A stretch of 64,000 bases of DNA from Allosphingosinicella deserti (GTDB lineage: Bacteria > Pseudomonadota > Alphaproteobacteria > Sphingomonadales > Sphingomonadaceae): the NCBI RefSeq assembly GCF_003012735.1, contig NZ_PXYI01000002.1, positions 372,001 to 436,000 on the forward strand, read 5' to 3'. A program made the position numbers and the translations under genes. Shown here piece by piece: positions 1 to 8,581 of this stretch; the first letter of the stretch is position 1, and every line of letters begins with the position of its first letter. The notes under the pieces were generated by a model. That model had not been told where the DNA came from. It saw only the letters and a list, made by a program, of their open reading frames with translations, and searched no databases.

Positions 1-126
1 ACGCTCGCCCTTATCCAGGGCAGCGGCTTTTACGAGGCGTTCAACCCACTCGACGGCTCCGGCAGTGGCGGCGACGATTTTTCCTGGACTGCCGCGATCG
101 CCCTTGCGTGGCAGACGCCGAGCTGA
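1..126 (+). CDS. C-terminal end of an MGH1/GH63-like glycoside hydrolase (partial)
   Basis: The reading frame is open from the window edge and ends in TGA at 124-126, giving 41 residues. The pattern YEAFNPLDG followed shortly by FSWTAAIAL is the usual tail of MGH1-like (GH63-related, alpha,alpha-barrel) glycosidases, where the FSW-x-AA helix closes the barrel. The catalytic residues lie outside the window, so substrate cannot be judged. It ends 47 bases before the next gene on the same strand. The family call is an inference from a short tail and could be wrong at subfamily level. Confidence 0.55.
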   Translation, partial: TLALIQGSGFYEAFNPLDGSGSGGDDFSWTAAIALAWQTPS

Positions 127-173
127 TCGACTTTGCGCTGGCGCGGCGCCGAATTGTCGGCAATTCGCCGCGC

Positions 174-716
174 ATGAGCAGCAGATTTGTGTCGATCGCC
201 CTCGTGGCAGCATTTTTCGTCGGGAGTTCCGGGGCGGCTTACGCCGCTGAGGAAGACGAGTTCGACCCGCTCAAGGTCGACGTCGTCGATGCGATCGAAT
301 GCCGCCTTGACCCAGGCACCTATACAGGCTTCGCCTTCGCACTCGACTCCGAGGAGGCCGGATACAAGGCGCGAGGCTGGAAGAAGCAGGAATCGGGCAA
401 TTCCTTTCTCGCCCAATATCAACTGCCGGAGCCGGTCACCGTCGCCGGGCAGGCAACCCGCACGATCGTCTTCTCGAGCTCGGCAATCATGGCGCTGCTC
501 GATGGCGATCCTCAGAGCTTCGCGGCTGCCGAAAAGATCAACAATGCGGTTCCCGGCGGCGCGAAGTTCTTGGGAGAGCGCCTCGTCCACAGCGAGAGCG
601 AAACGGCCGAAGGCATGAAGATCACCTCAACCGTCAAACGCGTCCTCTCCAACGTGACCAGCCATCCGGGAAAGACCTTGCTGGGCTGTTCCTACACGTT
701 GGAGATCGAGGATTAG
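174..716 (+). CDS. Small secreted protein of unknown function
   Basis: This is a 180-residue protein. The start at 174 is chosen because it places a clean Sec signal peptide at the N-terminus (MSSRFVSIALVAAFF, cleavage likely after AAYA). An upstream in-frame ATG at 108 would bury the signal and overlap the previous gene. The mature part is acidic and Ser/Glu-rich, with one Cys near residue 41 and another in the C-terminal LLGCSYTLEI segment that could form a disulfide in the periplasm. I do not recognise the family. It is probably a periplasmic protein and has no obvious operon partner. Confidence 0.7.
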   Translation: MSSRFVSIALVAAFFVGSSGAAYAAEEDEFDPLKVDVVDAIECRLDPGTYTGFAFALDSEEAGYKARGWKKQESGNSFLAQYQLPEPVTVAGQATRTIVFSSSAIMALLDGDPQSFAAAEKINNAVPGGAKFLGERLVHSESETAEGMKITSTVKRVLSNVTSHPGKTLLGCSYTLEIED

Positions 717-814
717 CGCGCGGTTCCAGTCGCCACGCATCGGCGCGCAAGATTGACCCTCGAGCGGGCGTGGCCTCATCCTCCGAGGCTCTTGCCGCCT
801 GACCGTCCGCGATC

Positions 815-1360
815 GGCGGGCGCTGCTTCGCAGATAGAGTTCGAGAAATGCCGAAGCAAACCTCTGCCGGCCGCAACAGATGCGCCGACTCGGAGTCGGT
901 CGGCACGTCGCGCGGGACGAGATGGATCACGCGGAAGGCTTCTTCTGCGGCTCCTTCGAGGATGATTGAAGTGCCGGCATGGAATCGGATGTGCGGCGAC
1001 CCGATCACCGGTGGGCTGTCGGCCAAAGGCTGGCCCTCCAGCGCGTTGGGAACCCCACAGGAAGGTGCCGCGCTCCCTGGTCGTGTGCCCGCAGAATGCC
1101 TGGGAGCGGGGCGTGGTCTCCGTGCCCAGACCCAAGGCCGCGAGCTATTGGCGAGGTCCGTCGAGAATGATGAGGGCTGCGATCGGCGCCGCCAACATGC
1201 GCGCCGCCTCCTCCTCCAGCAGGTCCAGCCCGGATCTGTCGAGATTCGAATCGAGAAGCGCCATTTGTTGAGGCCCTTCCAGGATTGCTGTCCTGGAATT
1301 CGCCTCCAGCCGGCTGATATCCTGTGGATAATACGGGGTCGGCAATGACTCGTTAACCAC
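815..1360 (-). pseudogene. Broken GAF-domain sensor gene
   Basis: Read on the minus strand from the ATG at 1360, the frame encodes the start of a GAF domain of the kind found in sphingomonad signalling proteins (LLEEEAARMLAAPIAALIILD, then PRQ). A TAG then interrupts the frame exactly where the family usually has Trp in DRQWF. The same frame resumes with LGLGTETTPRSQAFCGHTTRE, a recognisable GAF core. Near 1065 homology jumps to another frame (VPNALEGQPLADSPP, then GSPHIRFHAGTSIILEGA). At least one nonsense change and one frameshift are therefore visible. The 3' limit is approximate. Confidence 0.7.
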
Positions 1361-1374
1361 TTTCCGTTAGCAAT

Positions 1375-2616
1375 GTGCAGGGGCGCCGGTCCGGGGGGAG
1401 CGGCCAAGATGCAGGGCCGATCGTGATTGAGAATGGCGAACATTCCGCCTTGCCGCGGTGGCGGGCGACACGGTGGCTCGTCGAAACGAAGGGCGACATT
1501 CGGGAAGAGATCCAGCCGTCACTGGTCAAGGGCCTGTACGGTGGCGTGCCGATCTTCCTTGGCGGCGTCGTCAACACCATCGCGGTGTCGACTCTGATCG
1601 GACTGCGCATCCCGACAATTCCGTTCCTGATCTGGGCGGCGATCGAGATCGCACTGGCCTGCATAAGGTTGCCGTTGCTGGTTCACGCGCATCGGGCGAT
1701 CGCGCGCGGTGCCCGGCCCCGCACCGATCTCTACATCGCGCTTGCCGTCGCCTGGGCGGCGTCGGTCGGCTACGGCGCGCTGATCAGCCTCGTCAGCGGT
1801 GATTTCGTTGCGTCGACGCTCGCCTGTCTTTCCGCCGCGGCAATGGCCGGCGGCATCGCCTTCCGAAATTTCTCCGCTCCGCGGCTCGTAGCGGTGATGA
1901 TCGCACTCAGCCTCGGGCCGTGCATGATCGGCGGCTTCCTGTCCGGCGAGCCGATCCTGTCGGTTATCGCGCTCCAGATACCCGCTTACGGCTTTGCAGT
2001 GACGCTCGCCGCCTTCCGGCTGCACGGGCTGCTGGTGCGGACGATGGAATCGGAACATGCCAACCGTCAGCTAGCGCTGCACGATCCGCTGACCGGCCTC
2101 AGGAATCGGGCAGGGCTGGAAGAGGAAGTCGAGCGGCGACTGACGCTGTCCGATGTCCACGGTCAGACCGTCTTGCTCTATCTCGATCTCGACGGCTTCA
2201 AGAGCGTCAACGATACCTACGGTCACGCCGCCGGTGACGCCTTGCTCCGCCAGCTCGCGCATCGCCTGCGCAACGCGACAGGGCCGGACGATCTGGTGGC
2301 GCGGATCGGCGGGGACGAATTCGTCGTCGTGACCAGCGGTCTCGACGCCGCTGCGGCGGTGCAGGCCGGGGAACGGATCGGCGCGGAGCTTTCACGCCGC
2401 CCCTACGATCTCGGCCGCGACACCGCGCGCGTGGGCGCCAGCGTCGGTCTGGCCCTTCACCCGATCCACGGCCGCGATTTCGAAACCCTGTTTTCGGCGG
2501 CCGACGCGGCGCTCTATCAGGCAAAGGCGGTCGGCAGTGCCGCCTGCTTCGTTGCGGCGACACCGCCGCCGGCCGCCCCGCGCGCCGAACCGAGGCGGGC
2601 ACGTGCCTACGGCTGA
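1375..2616 (+). CDS. Membrane-anchored diguanylate cyclase (GGDEF domain)
   Basis: The 413-residue protein should make cyclic di-GMP from two GTP. Residues about 55-220 hold around six hydrophobic segments that anchor it in the inner membrane. A short helix leads into a GGDEF domain at about 233-400, with HDPLTGLRNR, YLDLDGFKSVND and an intact GGDEF at 312-316. The inhibitory I-site (RxxD just before GGDEF) reads GPDD, so feedback inhibition is probably lost. The start is GTG at 1375. An in-frame GTG at 1423 is an alternative, and both lie after a purine-rich stretch. There is no EAL domain. Two c-di-GMP-binding PilZ proteins lie at 27.1-27.9 kb. Confidence 0.88.
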   Translation: MQGRRSGGSGQDAGPIVIENGEHSALPRWRATRWLVETKGDIREEIQPSLVKGLYGGVPIFLGGVVNTIAVSTLIGLRIPTIPFLIWAAIEIALACIRLPLLVHAHRAIARGARPRTDLYIALAVAWAASVGYGALISLVSGDFVASTLACLSAAAMAGGIAFRNFSAPRLVAVMIALSLGPCMIGGFLSGEPILSVIALQIPAYGFAVTLAAFRLHGLLVRTMESEHANRQLALHDPLTGLRNRAGLEEEVERRLTLSDVHGQTVLLYLDLDGFKSVNDTYGHAAGDALLRQLAHRLRNATGPDDLVARIGGDEFVVVTSGLDAAAAVQAGERIGAELSRRPYDLGRDTARVGASVGLALHPIHGRDFETLFSAADAALYQAKAVGSAACFVAATPPPAAPRAEPRRARAYG

Positions 2617-2721
2617 TTCGAGTCCGCGCGTGGGGAAGCGTCTTCGGGAGTGTGGTCGTGGGGGAGCTGGCCCGGCCCTGCACCTTCATGCGCCAGGCAA
2701 AGTGATCCGTTCGTATACGGA

Positions 2722-2814
2722 TGGCGGAGACGGAGGGATTCGAACCCTCGGTAGGAGTAATCCCCCTACGGCGGTTTAGCAAACCGCTGGTTTCAGCCAC
2801 TCACCCACGTCTCC
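2722..2814 (-). tRNA. tRNA-Ser(GCU)
   Basis: On the minus strand the acceptor 5' GGAGACG pairs with CGUCUCC near the 3' end. There is a T-arm GAGGG-UUCGAAU-CCCUC, a long variable arm typical of class II tRNAs, and an anticodon loop UUGCUAA whose GCU anticodon lies at 2778-2780. The CCA end is encoded (2722-2724). The 93-base length suits a serine tRNA. Confidence 0.95.
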
Positions 2815-3007
2815 GGATGCGCCGATGCGCGGCTATAGCGAGGGCCGGGCCGCGGTTCAACCGGTCCTGGAAGGCTTCCTGCTCTCTTTGTGGTCGTTCC
2901 GGCTCGATATCGATTCGCTCTGTCGCGCCGGCCCTGCGCGTTCATTGTGATGAAACCTCGCCGGGGTTACCGTTCGCTAACTATTTTAGCGGGGCCGAGG
3001 GGCTAAC

Positions 3008-3748
3008 ATGTTCAGGACTCACCTTTTGACGCTTGCCGCTGCGGCGGCGCTCACGCTCGGCGGCGCGGCCGCCAATGCACAGATCACCACCGTCGATCCG
3101 AACACCAGCGTCACGCCCGAGGGCGAAGCGGCACCGTCCGGCGAATGGGCGCCGGTCGATGCCGGCGAGGTCGACAGCGAAGCGACGACATCGACGCCGT
3201 CGACCTATGACAGCCAGCCCGCGGGGCAGACCGCCAGCGAGCGTGCCAGCGCTGCATCGAGCGGGGACACGGTGCCGCGCAAGGACGTGTTCAGCGCCGC
3301 CGAGGGCGTGTTCGGCAAGGGCGCCGAGGGACTTGGCGATCTGATCGAGAAACTGCTCAAGGAGCAGGGCGAGCCCAGCGCCTATATCACCGGGCGCGAG
3401 GCCGGCGGCGCGTTCGTTGCCGGGGTGCGCTACGGCTCTGGAACCTTGCACCACCAGGTGGAAGGCGATCGTCCGATTTACTGGACCGGCCCATCGATCG
3501 GCTTCGATTTCGGCGCCGATGCGAGCAAGGTCTTCGTGCTCGTCTACAATCTTCATGACGGCGAGCGGATCTTCCGCCGCTACCCCGCGGCCGAAGGCAA
3601 TGCCTATGTCGTCGGCGGCTTCACCGCCAGCTATCTGCGCCGCGGCGACACCGTGCTGATCCCGGTTCGCCTTGGCGTCGGTGCGCGGCTCGGAGTCAAT
3701 GCCGGCTACATGCGCTTCAGCCAGAAGAATCGCTGGCTGCCGTTCTAA
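3008..3748 (+). CDS. eipA: EipA family envelope integrity protein (DUF1134)
   Basis: The 246-residue protein has a Sec signal peptide (cleavage near NAQ, residue 24), a low-complexity Ser/Thr/Pro/Glu linker to about residue 85, and then the highly conserved DUF1134 domain (GVFGKGAEGLGDLIEKLL, GREAGGAFVAGVRYG, YWTGPSIGFDFGADA, ending KNRWLPF). In Brucella and Caulobacter EipA is a periplasmic protein needed for cell-envelope integrity. That role is carried over by family membership. The start is supported by AGGGG just upstream. The gene stands alone, between tRNA-Ser and the convergent ligase. Confidence 0.9.
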   Translation: MFRTHLLTLAAAAALTLGGAAANAQITTVDPNTSVTPEGEAAPSGEWAPVDAGEVDSEATTSTPSTYDSQPAGQTASERASAASSGDTVPRKDVFSAAEGVFGKGAEGLGDLIEKLLKEQGEPSAYITGREAGGAFVAGVRYGSGTLHHQVEGDRPIYWTGPSIGFDFGADASKVFVLVYNLHDGERIFRRYPAAEGNAYVVGGFTASYLRRGDTVLIPVRLGVGARLGVNAGYMRFSQKNRWLPF

Positions 3749-3799
3749 GCCTCTGACTGCCGTCTCCGTCGCCTGCGTACAGGGAGGGTGGCGGACGGT

Positions 3800-5398
3800 T
3801 CACGTCACGAGCCGCTTCATGCCCTCGATCGTATCCGCTTCCGCCGCCGGCTTGTCGCGCCGGATGCGGGAGATGCGGGGAAAGCGCATTGCGAGACCGG
3901 ACTTGTGGCGTTTTGATTCGTGGATTGAATCGAACGCCACTTCGAGCACCAGGCTCTTCTCGACCTCGCGCACCGGGCCGAAGCGCTGGAGCGTGTTGTT
4001 GCGCACGAACCGGTCGAGCCACATCAGCTCCTCGTCGGTGAAACCGAAATAGGCCTTGCCGACCGGTGACAGCTCGCCTTCCGCGGTCCAACAGCCGAAG
4101 GTGAAATCCGAATAATAAGAGGATCGCTTGCCGCTGCCGCGCGCCGCATACATCAGCACGCAGTCGGCGGTGAGCGGATCGCGCTTCCATTTGTACCAAA
4201 GGCCCGTCTTGCGCCCCGGAAGATAGACGCTGTCGCGGCGCTTCAGCATCACGCCTTCGATCGCGACATCGCGCGCCCCGGCGCGGATCTCCTCGAGCGC
4301 CTCGAAGCTGTCGGCCTCGATCAGCGCGGAGACGTCGAACCGACCAGGATCGAGATCCTGCGCGAACCGCTCCAGCCGCAGCCGCCGCTCCGACCATGGA
4401 TGCTGGCGCAGATCCTCCGTCCCGTCGAACAGGATGTCGTAGAGCCGGACGAAGGCGGGGAAATCGCGCAGCATCTTCGGCGAAACCGTCTTGCGGCCGA
4501 GCCTCTGCTGGAGCGCGTTGAAGCTGGCGGCGGCCCCGCCATGCTCGTCGGCGCCCTGCGCCTCGCCCTTGACCAGCAATTCCCCGTCGAGGACGCCGGC
4601 TTGGGCGAAGGCTTCCGCAACTTCGGGGAAGCTGCCGGTGATGTCGTCGCCGGCGCGGCTGTAAAGGCGGGTCTCGCCCGCGACTCCGACGATCTGGACG
4701 CGGATCCCGTCCCATTTCCACTCGGCCGCATAATCCTCGAGCGACACCCGCAGATCCTCGAGCGGGTGGGCCAGCATGAAGGGACGGAAGACGGGTACGT
4801 TCTCGGACGTCGGCTGGGCGCCTCGCCCCTCCGCCCAGGCGAAGAGCGGCAGATAGGGCGGGCCGATCCCGTGCCATACCTCCTCGACGGCATCGACTTC
4901 GAGGCCGAAAGCCTGCGCCAAAGCCGTCTTGGCCAGCCGGGCGGAGACTCCGATGCGGAGCTCGCCGGTGGCGAGCTTGAGCAAGGCATATCGGCCGCTC
5001 GCATCGAGATGGTCGAGCATCTGGGCGAGCGCGCCCGGAGCGTCGGCGCGGCCGAGACCCTGCAGGCGTTCGATCACGGCGGAGATGCCGAGGGTGCCGT
5101 CGTCGATCTCCGGCGGCTGATCGACCGGCTTCGGCCACAGCAGCGACGCGGTCTCGGCGAGATCGCCGACATAATCGTAGCTCATGTAAAAGAGCGCGGG
5201 ATCGACCCGCTCCTCGACGATGCCCCGAATCGCTGCGCCCTTCACCGCGGGCAGGTTGAGCTCGCCTGTCAGCGCGGCGAGTGCATAGCCGCGATCCGGA
5301 TCGGGCGTGCGGCGAAGGTAATCGCCGATCAGCTTCAATTTGCCATTGCGCGAGCGCGTGTAGACGAGGGCGTCGAGGAGCTGGGAAAATTCGCGCAT
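3800..5398 (-). CDS. ATP-dependent DNA ligase
   Basis: The 532-residue protein joins DNA nicks through a ligase-adenylate intermediate. An N-terminal helical DNA-binding domain (about 1-200) precedes the adenylation domain with EWKWDGIR, where the Lys at residue 228 is the AMP acceptor. Motif III-like and motif IV regions (RLYDILFDG, EGVMLKRRDS) follow, then an OB-fold with GLWYKWKRD as motif V. It matches the bacterial ATP-dependent ligases often placed with a metallo-beta-lactamase exonuclease and an Lhr-type helicase. Those partners are absent here, so the ligase may act alone in repair. It is distinct from the essential NAD-dependent LigA. Confidence 0.9.
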   Translation of the reverse strand: MREFSQLLDALVYTRSRNGKLKLIGDYLRRTPDPDRGYALAALTGELNLPAVKGAAIRGIVEERVDPALFYMSYDYVGDLAETASLLWPKPVDQPPEIDDGTLGISAVIERLQGLGRADAPGALAQMLDHLDASGRYALLKLATGELRIGVSARLAKTALAQAFGLEVDAVEEVWHGIGPPYLPLFAWAEGRGAQPTSENVPVFRPFMLAHPLEDLRVSLEDYAAEWKWDGIRVQIVGVAGETRLYSRAGDDITGSFPEVAEAFAQAGVLDGELLVKGEAQGADEHGGAAASFNALQQRLGRKTVSPKMLRDFPAFVRLYDILFDGTEDLRQHPWSERRLRLERFAQDLDPGRFDVSALIEADSFEALEEIRAGARDVAIEGVMLKRRDSVYLPGRKTGLWYKWKRDPLTADCVLMYAARGSGKRSSYYSDFTFGCWTAEGELSPVGKAYFGFTDEELMWLDRFVRNNTLQRFGPVREVEKSLVLEVAFDSIHESKRHKSGLAMRFPRISRIRRDKPAAEADTIEGMKRLVT

Positions 5399-5455
5399 CG
5401 CGACCGTAACGACCGGCGGAGCCGCAGTTTCCCGCGATCCCGATTTCGATCGTCC

Positions 5456-7420
5456 TCAGTCGGCCGGATTGTGCTTGGTGAGGAAGGCCTCCAGCCGGTC
5501 GAAATAATCCTTGCGGTTCTCGGGGTTGGTCAGACCGTGCCCCTCGCCGGGATAGACGTGATATTCGAACGGCTTCCCGGCCTTCTCGAGCGCCTTGGCA
5601 TAGAGCGCCGATTGCTTTAGCGGCACCCGCTGATCCTTCGCGCCATGGGTGATCAGGACGGGCACGGAGAGACGCGGGACCTGCCCCATCGGCGAGATGT
5701 CGCTGAGGTTGAAGCTCTGCTCGCCGCGCACCCGATCCTTCCACTTTCGCGCGGACTTGGCGTTGATGAAGAAGTCGCGCGAATATTTGAGCTGACGGGG
5801 CACGTCCATGACGCCGGCGAAGCTCGCCGCGCACCGGTAGCGTTCGGGGTTGCGGGTGGCGCCCCACATCGCTGCATAGCCGCCGTAAGACGCGCCGACG
5901 ATGCAGACACGCTTGGGATCGGCAATGCCCTGCTTGACCAGCCAGTCCATGCCGTCGTCGAGGTCGTCCTGCATCGCGCGGCCCCATTGGCCGGTGCCCT
6001 TGTCCTCGAACGATCGGCCGTAGCTTTCCGAGCCGCGGTAATTGGGCTGGAGCACGGCATAGCCGCGGTTGGCGAGAAGCTGCACTTCCGCATCGAAATC
6101 GCCGCGGTCGCGCACCCCGTAGGGGCCGCCGTGCGGCATGATGATCAACGGCAGGTTCTTGGCCTCGCGTCCGACCGGCAATGTCAGATAAGCGGGGATC
6201 TTGAGGCCATCGCGGGCGGTATAGGAGACGGCCTTGGAGGCGGCGAGCTTGAAGGCCCGGATCTTCTCGTTGACCATCGCCAGCCGCTGCATCACGCCGT
6301 TGGCGGTCTGGAAGATGTAATAGGTGCCGGGATCGTTGGTGCCGGTGACGAGGACGACCATCTTCGAACCGTCGCGGCTCTGCGAGACGATCCACGCCTC
6401 CTTGTTGCCGACAGCCTTGTCGATCGCTGCCTGGACTTCTTTCCGCTCCGGGTCGAACCACTCCACCCTGTCACGGACATCGGTATAGTAAGCGGCCCTG
6501 ATCCCGGACCCGTCCGGCTGCAGCGTGAAATCGGAGACGTCGTTCTCCGGTGCTGCAAAGACGAGCTCACCGGTCTGCAACGTAGCGTAATCGAACCGGT
6601 AGACGGCGTCGCGTCCGGTCTTCTCGCTGGACAGGATATAACCCTTGTCGCTGTCGAGTGCGAAGCGCATCAGACCGAGCGATGCCTTTACGTCGTCGAT
6701 CTTCGCCCTGCCGGCGTAGCGGAAGGCGTTGGACCCGGGGCTGCGGTAGACCATCACCCATTTGTCGCCTTCGATGCCGGTCCCGGCACGGACGAAGCCG
6801 TTGCCGTCGGCATACCATTCCCAGATGCCCTTGCGCTCGGCGACGACCTGCTTGAAGCCGTCGCCCTCCAGGTCGACCCGGTAAACCGAGGGCCAATCGT
6901 AGACGGTGCGCTGAATCGACAAGAGCAGCCATTTGCCGTCGGGGTCGACGTAGAGGATGTCGTCACCCTCGAGCCCCTGCTCCCTCTTGCCGACGAACCG
7001 CGTCTTGCCAGTGGCAACATCGTGGGCGAGCAGGCGCGTCATATAGGCTTCGTCGTCGAGCCAGGGCGTCGTCTTGCCGGCGCTGATCAGCACCGTGCCG
7101 TTGCCGGCCCAGCGATAGGAGGCGATTTCCCAATCGTCAGGCAGCCTGAACGAGTTGATCTTGGCGGTCGTCGGATCGATGATGCCCAGGGTAGACTGGC
7201 CTGGCGTGCCGAGCATCGCCAGCAGCAGCTTGCCGTCCGGCGAAAGCGAGGGCCCCGAGATCAGCGGCGTGCGGGCGAGCTCGGCGGTGGGGATGCGGAC
7301 CGGCCCGGCGTCCGCTTTGACTTTCGCCCCGGCCTCGTTCGCAGCAAGTGCCGCAGCCGGTGACACAGCATTGACGATCGCCGCGCCGACGAGCGCGGCG
7401 GCGAACCACCTTGTGATCAT
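5456..7420 (-). CDS. Secreted S9-family prolyl oligopeptidase
   Basis: The 654-residue protein has a signal peptide (hydrophobic segment 5-25, Ala-rich cleavage region). A beta-propeller-like region follows (about 40-390), then a C-terminal alpha/beta-hydrolase domain with HGGPYG as oxyanion loop, nucleophile Ser in GASYGG, Asp in HGAKDQRV and His in GEGHG. This is the acylaminoacyl-peptidase/DPP-like branch of family S9. It probably trims short peptides in the periplasm or outside the cell. It is one of three S9 enzymes in the window and reads in the same direction as the ligase, 57 bases upstream. Confidence 0.9.
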   Translation of the reverse strand: MITRWFAAALVGAAIVNAVSPAAALAANEAGAKVKADAGPVRIPTAELARTPLISGPSLSPDGKLLLAMLGTPGQSTLGIIDPTTAKINSFRLPDDWEIASYRWAGNGTVLISAGKTTPWLDDEAYMTRLLAHDVATGKTRFVGKREQGLEGDDILYVDPDGKWLLLSIQRTVYDWPSVYRVDLEGDGFKQVVAERKGIWEWYADGNGFVRAGTGIEGDKWVMVYRSPGSNAFRYAGRAKIDDVKASLGLMRFALDSDKGYILSSEKTGRDAVYRFDYATLQTGELVFAAPENDVSDFTLQPDGSGIRAAYYTDVRDRVEWFDPERKEVQAAIDKAVGNKEAWIVSQSRDGSKMVVLVTGTNDPGTYYIFQTANGVMQRLAMVNEKIRAFKLAASKAVSYTARDGLKIPAYLTLPVGREAKNLPLIIMPHGGPYGVRDRGDFDAEVQLLANRGYAVLQPNYRGSESYGRSFEDKGTGQWGRAMQDDLDDGMDWLVKQGIADPKRVCIVGASYGGYAAMWGATRNPERYRCAASFAGVMDVPRQLKYSRDFFINAKSARKWKDRVRGEQSFNLSDISPMGQVPRLSVPVLITHGAKDQRVPLKQSALYAKALEKAGKPFEYHVYPGEGHGLTNPENRKDYFDRLEAFLTKHNPAD

Positions 7421-7482
7421 GAGCAGCCCCCTGCTTCCCTGTAGAGGCTGGATCCTAACGCAAACTCCTCGAAAGGCCAGCC

Positions 7483-8049
7483 CTAGACGAGCGTCAGGGC
7501 GTTCAGCGCCAGGATGATGCCGAACAGCAGAAAAAGCGCGGCGGCGCTGAGCCGGATTGCGCGAACCGGCACGACAGCGACCAGGCGATCGCCAAGCATC
7601 ACCGCGGGCACACTTGCAGCCATTACGCCGGCGAGGGCGCCCAACGAGGCGAGAGCGGCGGAATCGAACCGCGCTGCGATCGAAAATGTGAGGAACTGGG
7701 TCTTGTCACCGAATTCGGCGATGAAGAAGCAGGCGAAGCTCGCTGCGAACGCGCCGACGCGCGGGCCGATGAGAATGTTCGGCGGCTTGCGTGCAAACAG
7801 CCCTGCGCCGCCGGCGAACAGCAAGGCGAGCGCGGTGAGCAGGGTCAGCGCCCGGATCGTCATCCAGTCATTGACAAGGATGCCGCCGAAGCCGGCGATC
7901 GCGGCGTGGATCGCCGCCGCCAGCGCAACCCCGACAAGGATTGGCAGCGGTCGGCCGTGGCGTGCGGCGAGCGCGGCGACGAGCAACTGGGTCTTGTCGC
8001 CCCACTCGGCGAGCCCCGCGGCGACGAATGCGGAGACGAGCGCGTCCAA
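7483..8049 (-). CDS. GDT1/TMEM165 family (UPF0016) transporter
   Basis: The 188-residue membrane protein has six predicted hydrophobic segments and the two family-defining E-x-G-D-K-T motifs (AEWGDKTQLL near the N-terminus, AEFGDKTQFL in the second half). Members are thought to move Mn2+ or Ca2+ out of the cytoplasm, using both motifs to bind the cation. The start is put at a TTG (8049-8047), which gives DALVSAFVAAG as the first residues, as usual for the family. Upstream in-frame starts would add an Arg-rich tail lying inside the previous gene. It begins four bases after the stop of the upstream gene, so the two are probably translationally coupled. Confidence 0.85.
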   Translation of the reverse strand: MDALVSAFVAAGLAEWGDKTQLLVAALAARHGRPLPILVGVALAAAIHAAIAGFGGILVNDWMTIRALTLLTALALLFAGGAGLFARKPPNILIGPRVGAFAASFACFFIAEFGDKTQFLTFSIAARFDSAALASLGALAGVMAASVPAVMLGDRLVAVVPVRAIRLSAAALFLLFGIILALNALTLV

Positions 8050-8053
8050 GCGC

Positions 8054-8386
8054 TCAGGCGCCGAGCCGCACCGATACCGACGCGAGCAGCGCCTGGCTCG
8101 CTTTCTCGTCCAGTTTCTCGCAGCCGATCGCGTCCTGAAGGCGCGCAAGATAGAGTGCGGTGGGGCAGGCGCGGATGTCGGAAGACGTCTCAGCGACCGC
8201 CCGCTCGAGCGCCTCGGCGACCCGCACCACCGGAGTCAGTCCATAAGCCGCCGCGAGGGTCCGAATCGTCTCCACCCGGGCTGTGAAATCGCGCGGCGAG
8301 AGCCTGCGGGTAAGATTGGACAGCGTTTCGAGCCGGTCGCAGAGCTCCGCCCGTACCAGCAGCATCGCGTCGTTACCGTGTTGCAT
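8054..8386 (-). CDS. Conserved small helical protein of unknown function
   Basis: The 110-residue cytoplasmic protein has no signal peptide or membrane segment. It is predicted helical (LCDRLETLSNLTRRLSPRDFTARVETIRTLAAAYG is one amphipathic stretch, quoted in part: RLETLSNLTRRL). Two Cys residues occur in the C-terminal half (RACPTALY, AIGCEKLD). The ATG at 8386 has a strong ribosome site (GGAGGGTAAG). It immediately precedes the GDT1-type transporter. I do not recognise a function, though the coupling suggests a shared physiological role. Confidence 0.7.
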   Translation of the reverse strand: MQHGNDAMLLVRAELCDRLETLSNLTRRLSPRDFTARVETIRTLAAAYGLTPVVRVAEALERAVAETSSDIRACPTALYLARLQDAIGCEKLDEKASQALLASVSVRLGA

Positions 8387-8486
8387 CTTACCCTCCGCCT
8401 TGCCTGCACACCATGCGCCGACATGGTTACCGGACCATGAAGCCGCGGGCGGTGACGAATGCGGAGACTGAGAAATGACGCGCGGC

Positions 8487-8492
8487 TTGACA
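8487..8492 (+). promoter_or_regulatory. Possible -35 element of the rpmG promoter
   Basis: TTGACA matches the sigma-70 -35 consensus exactly and lies 95 bases before rpmG. No good -10 box is seen 17 bases further on (CAGAGG), so this is tentative. Confidence 0.3.
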
Positions 8493-8527
8493 TCCTCCTG
8501 TCTTCGGGGCAGAGGCATCACCGCATG

Positions 8528-8553
8528 AAAGCGGCGTCTGCGCCGCTTTTTTT
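8528..8553 (+). terminator. Intrinsic terminator inside the rpmG leader
   Basis: AAAGCGGCG and CGCCGCTTT form a nine-base stem with a TCTG loop, and a run of seven T overlaps its end. It sits 29 bases before the rpmG start codon and no gene on the plus strand ends just upstream. It could therefore be an attenuator for rpmG or the end of a short leader RNA. Confidence 0.75.
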
Positions 8554-8581
8554 CATCCATTTCCAATCTGAAGAGGCTGTC

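Noticed and set aside
3717-6461. A minus-strand open frame of 914 codons crossing the ligase and the first S9 peptidase.
   Set aside because: It is Arg/Pro-rich and spans two genuine genes in another frame of the same strand, so it is a codon-bias shadow.
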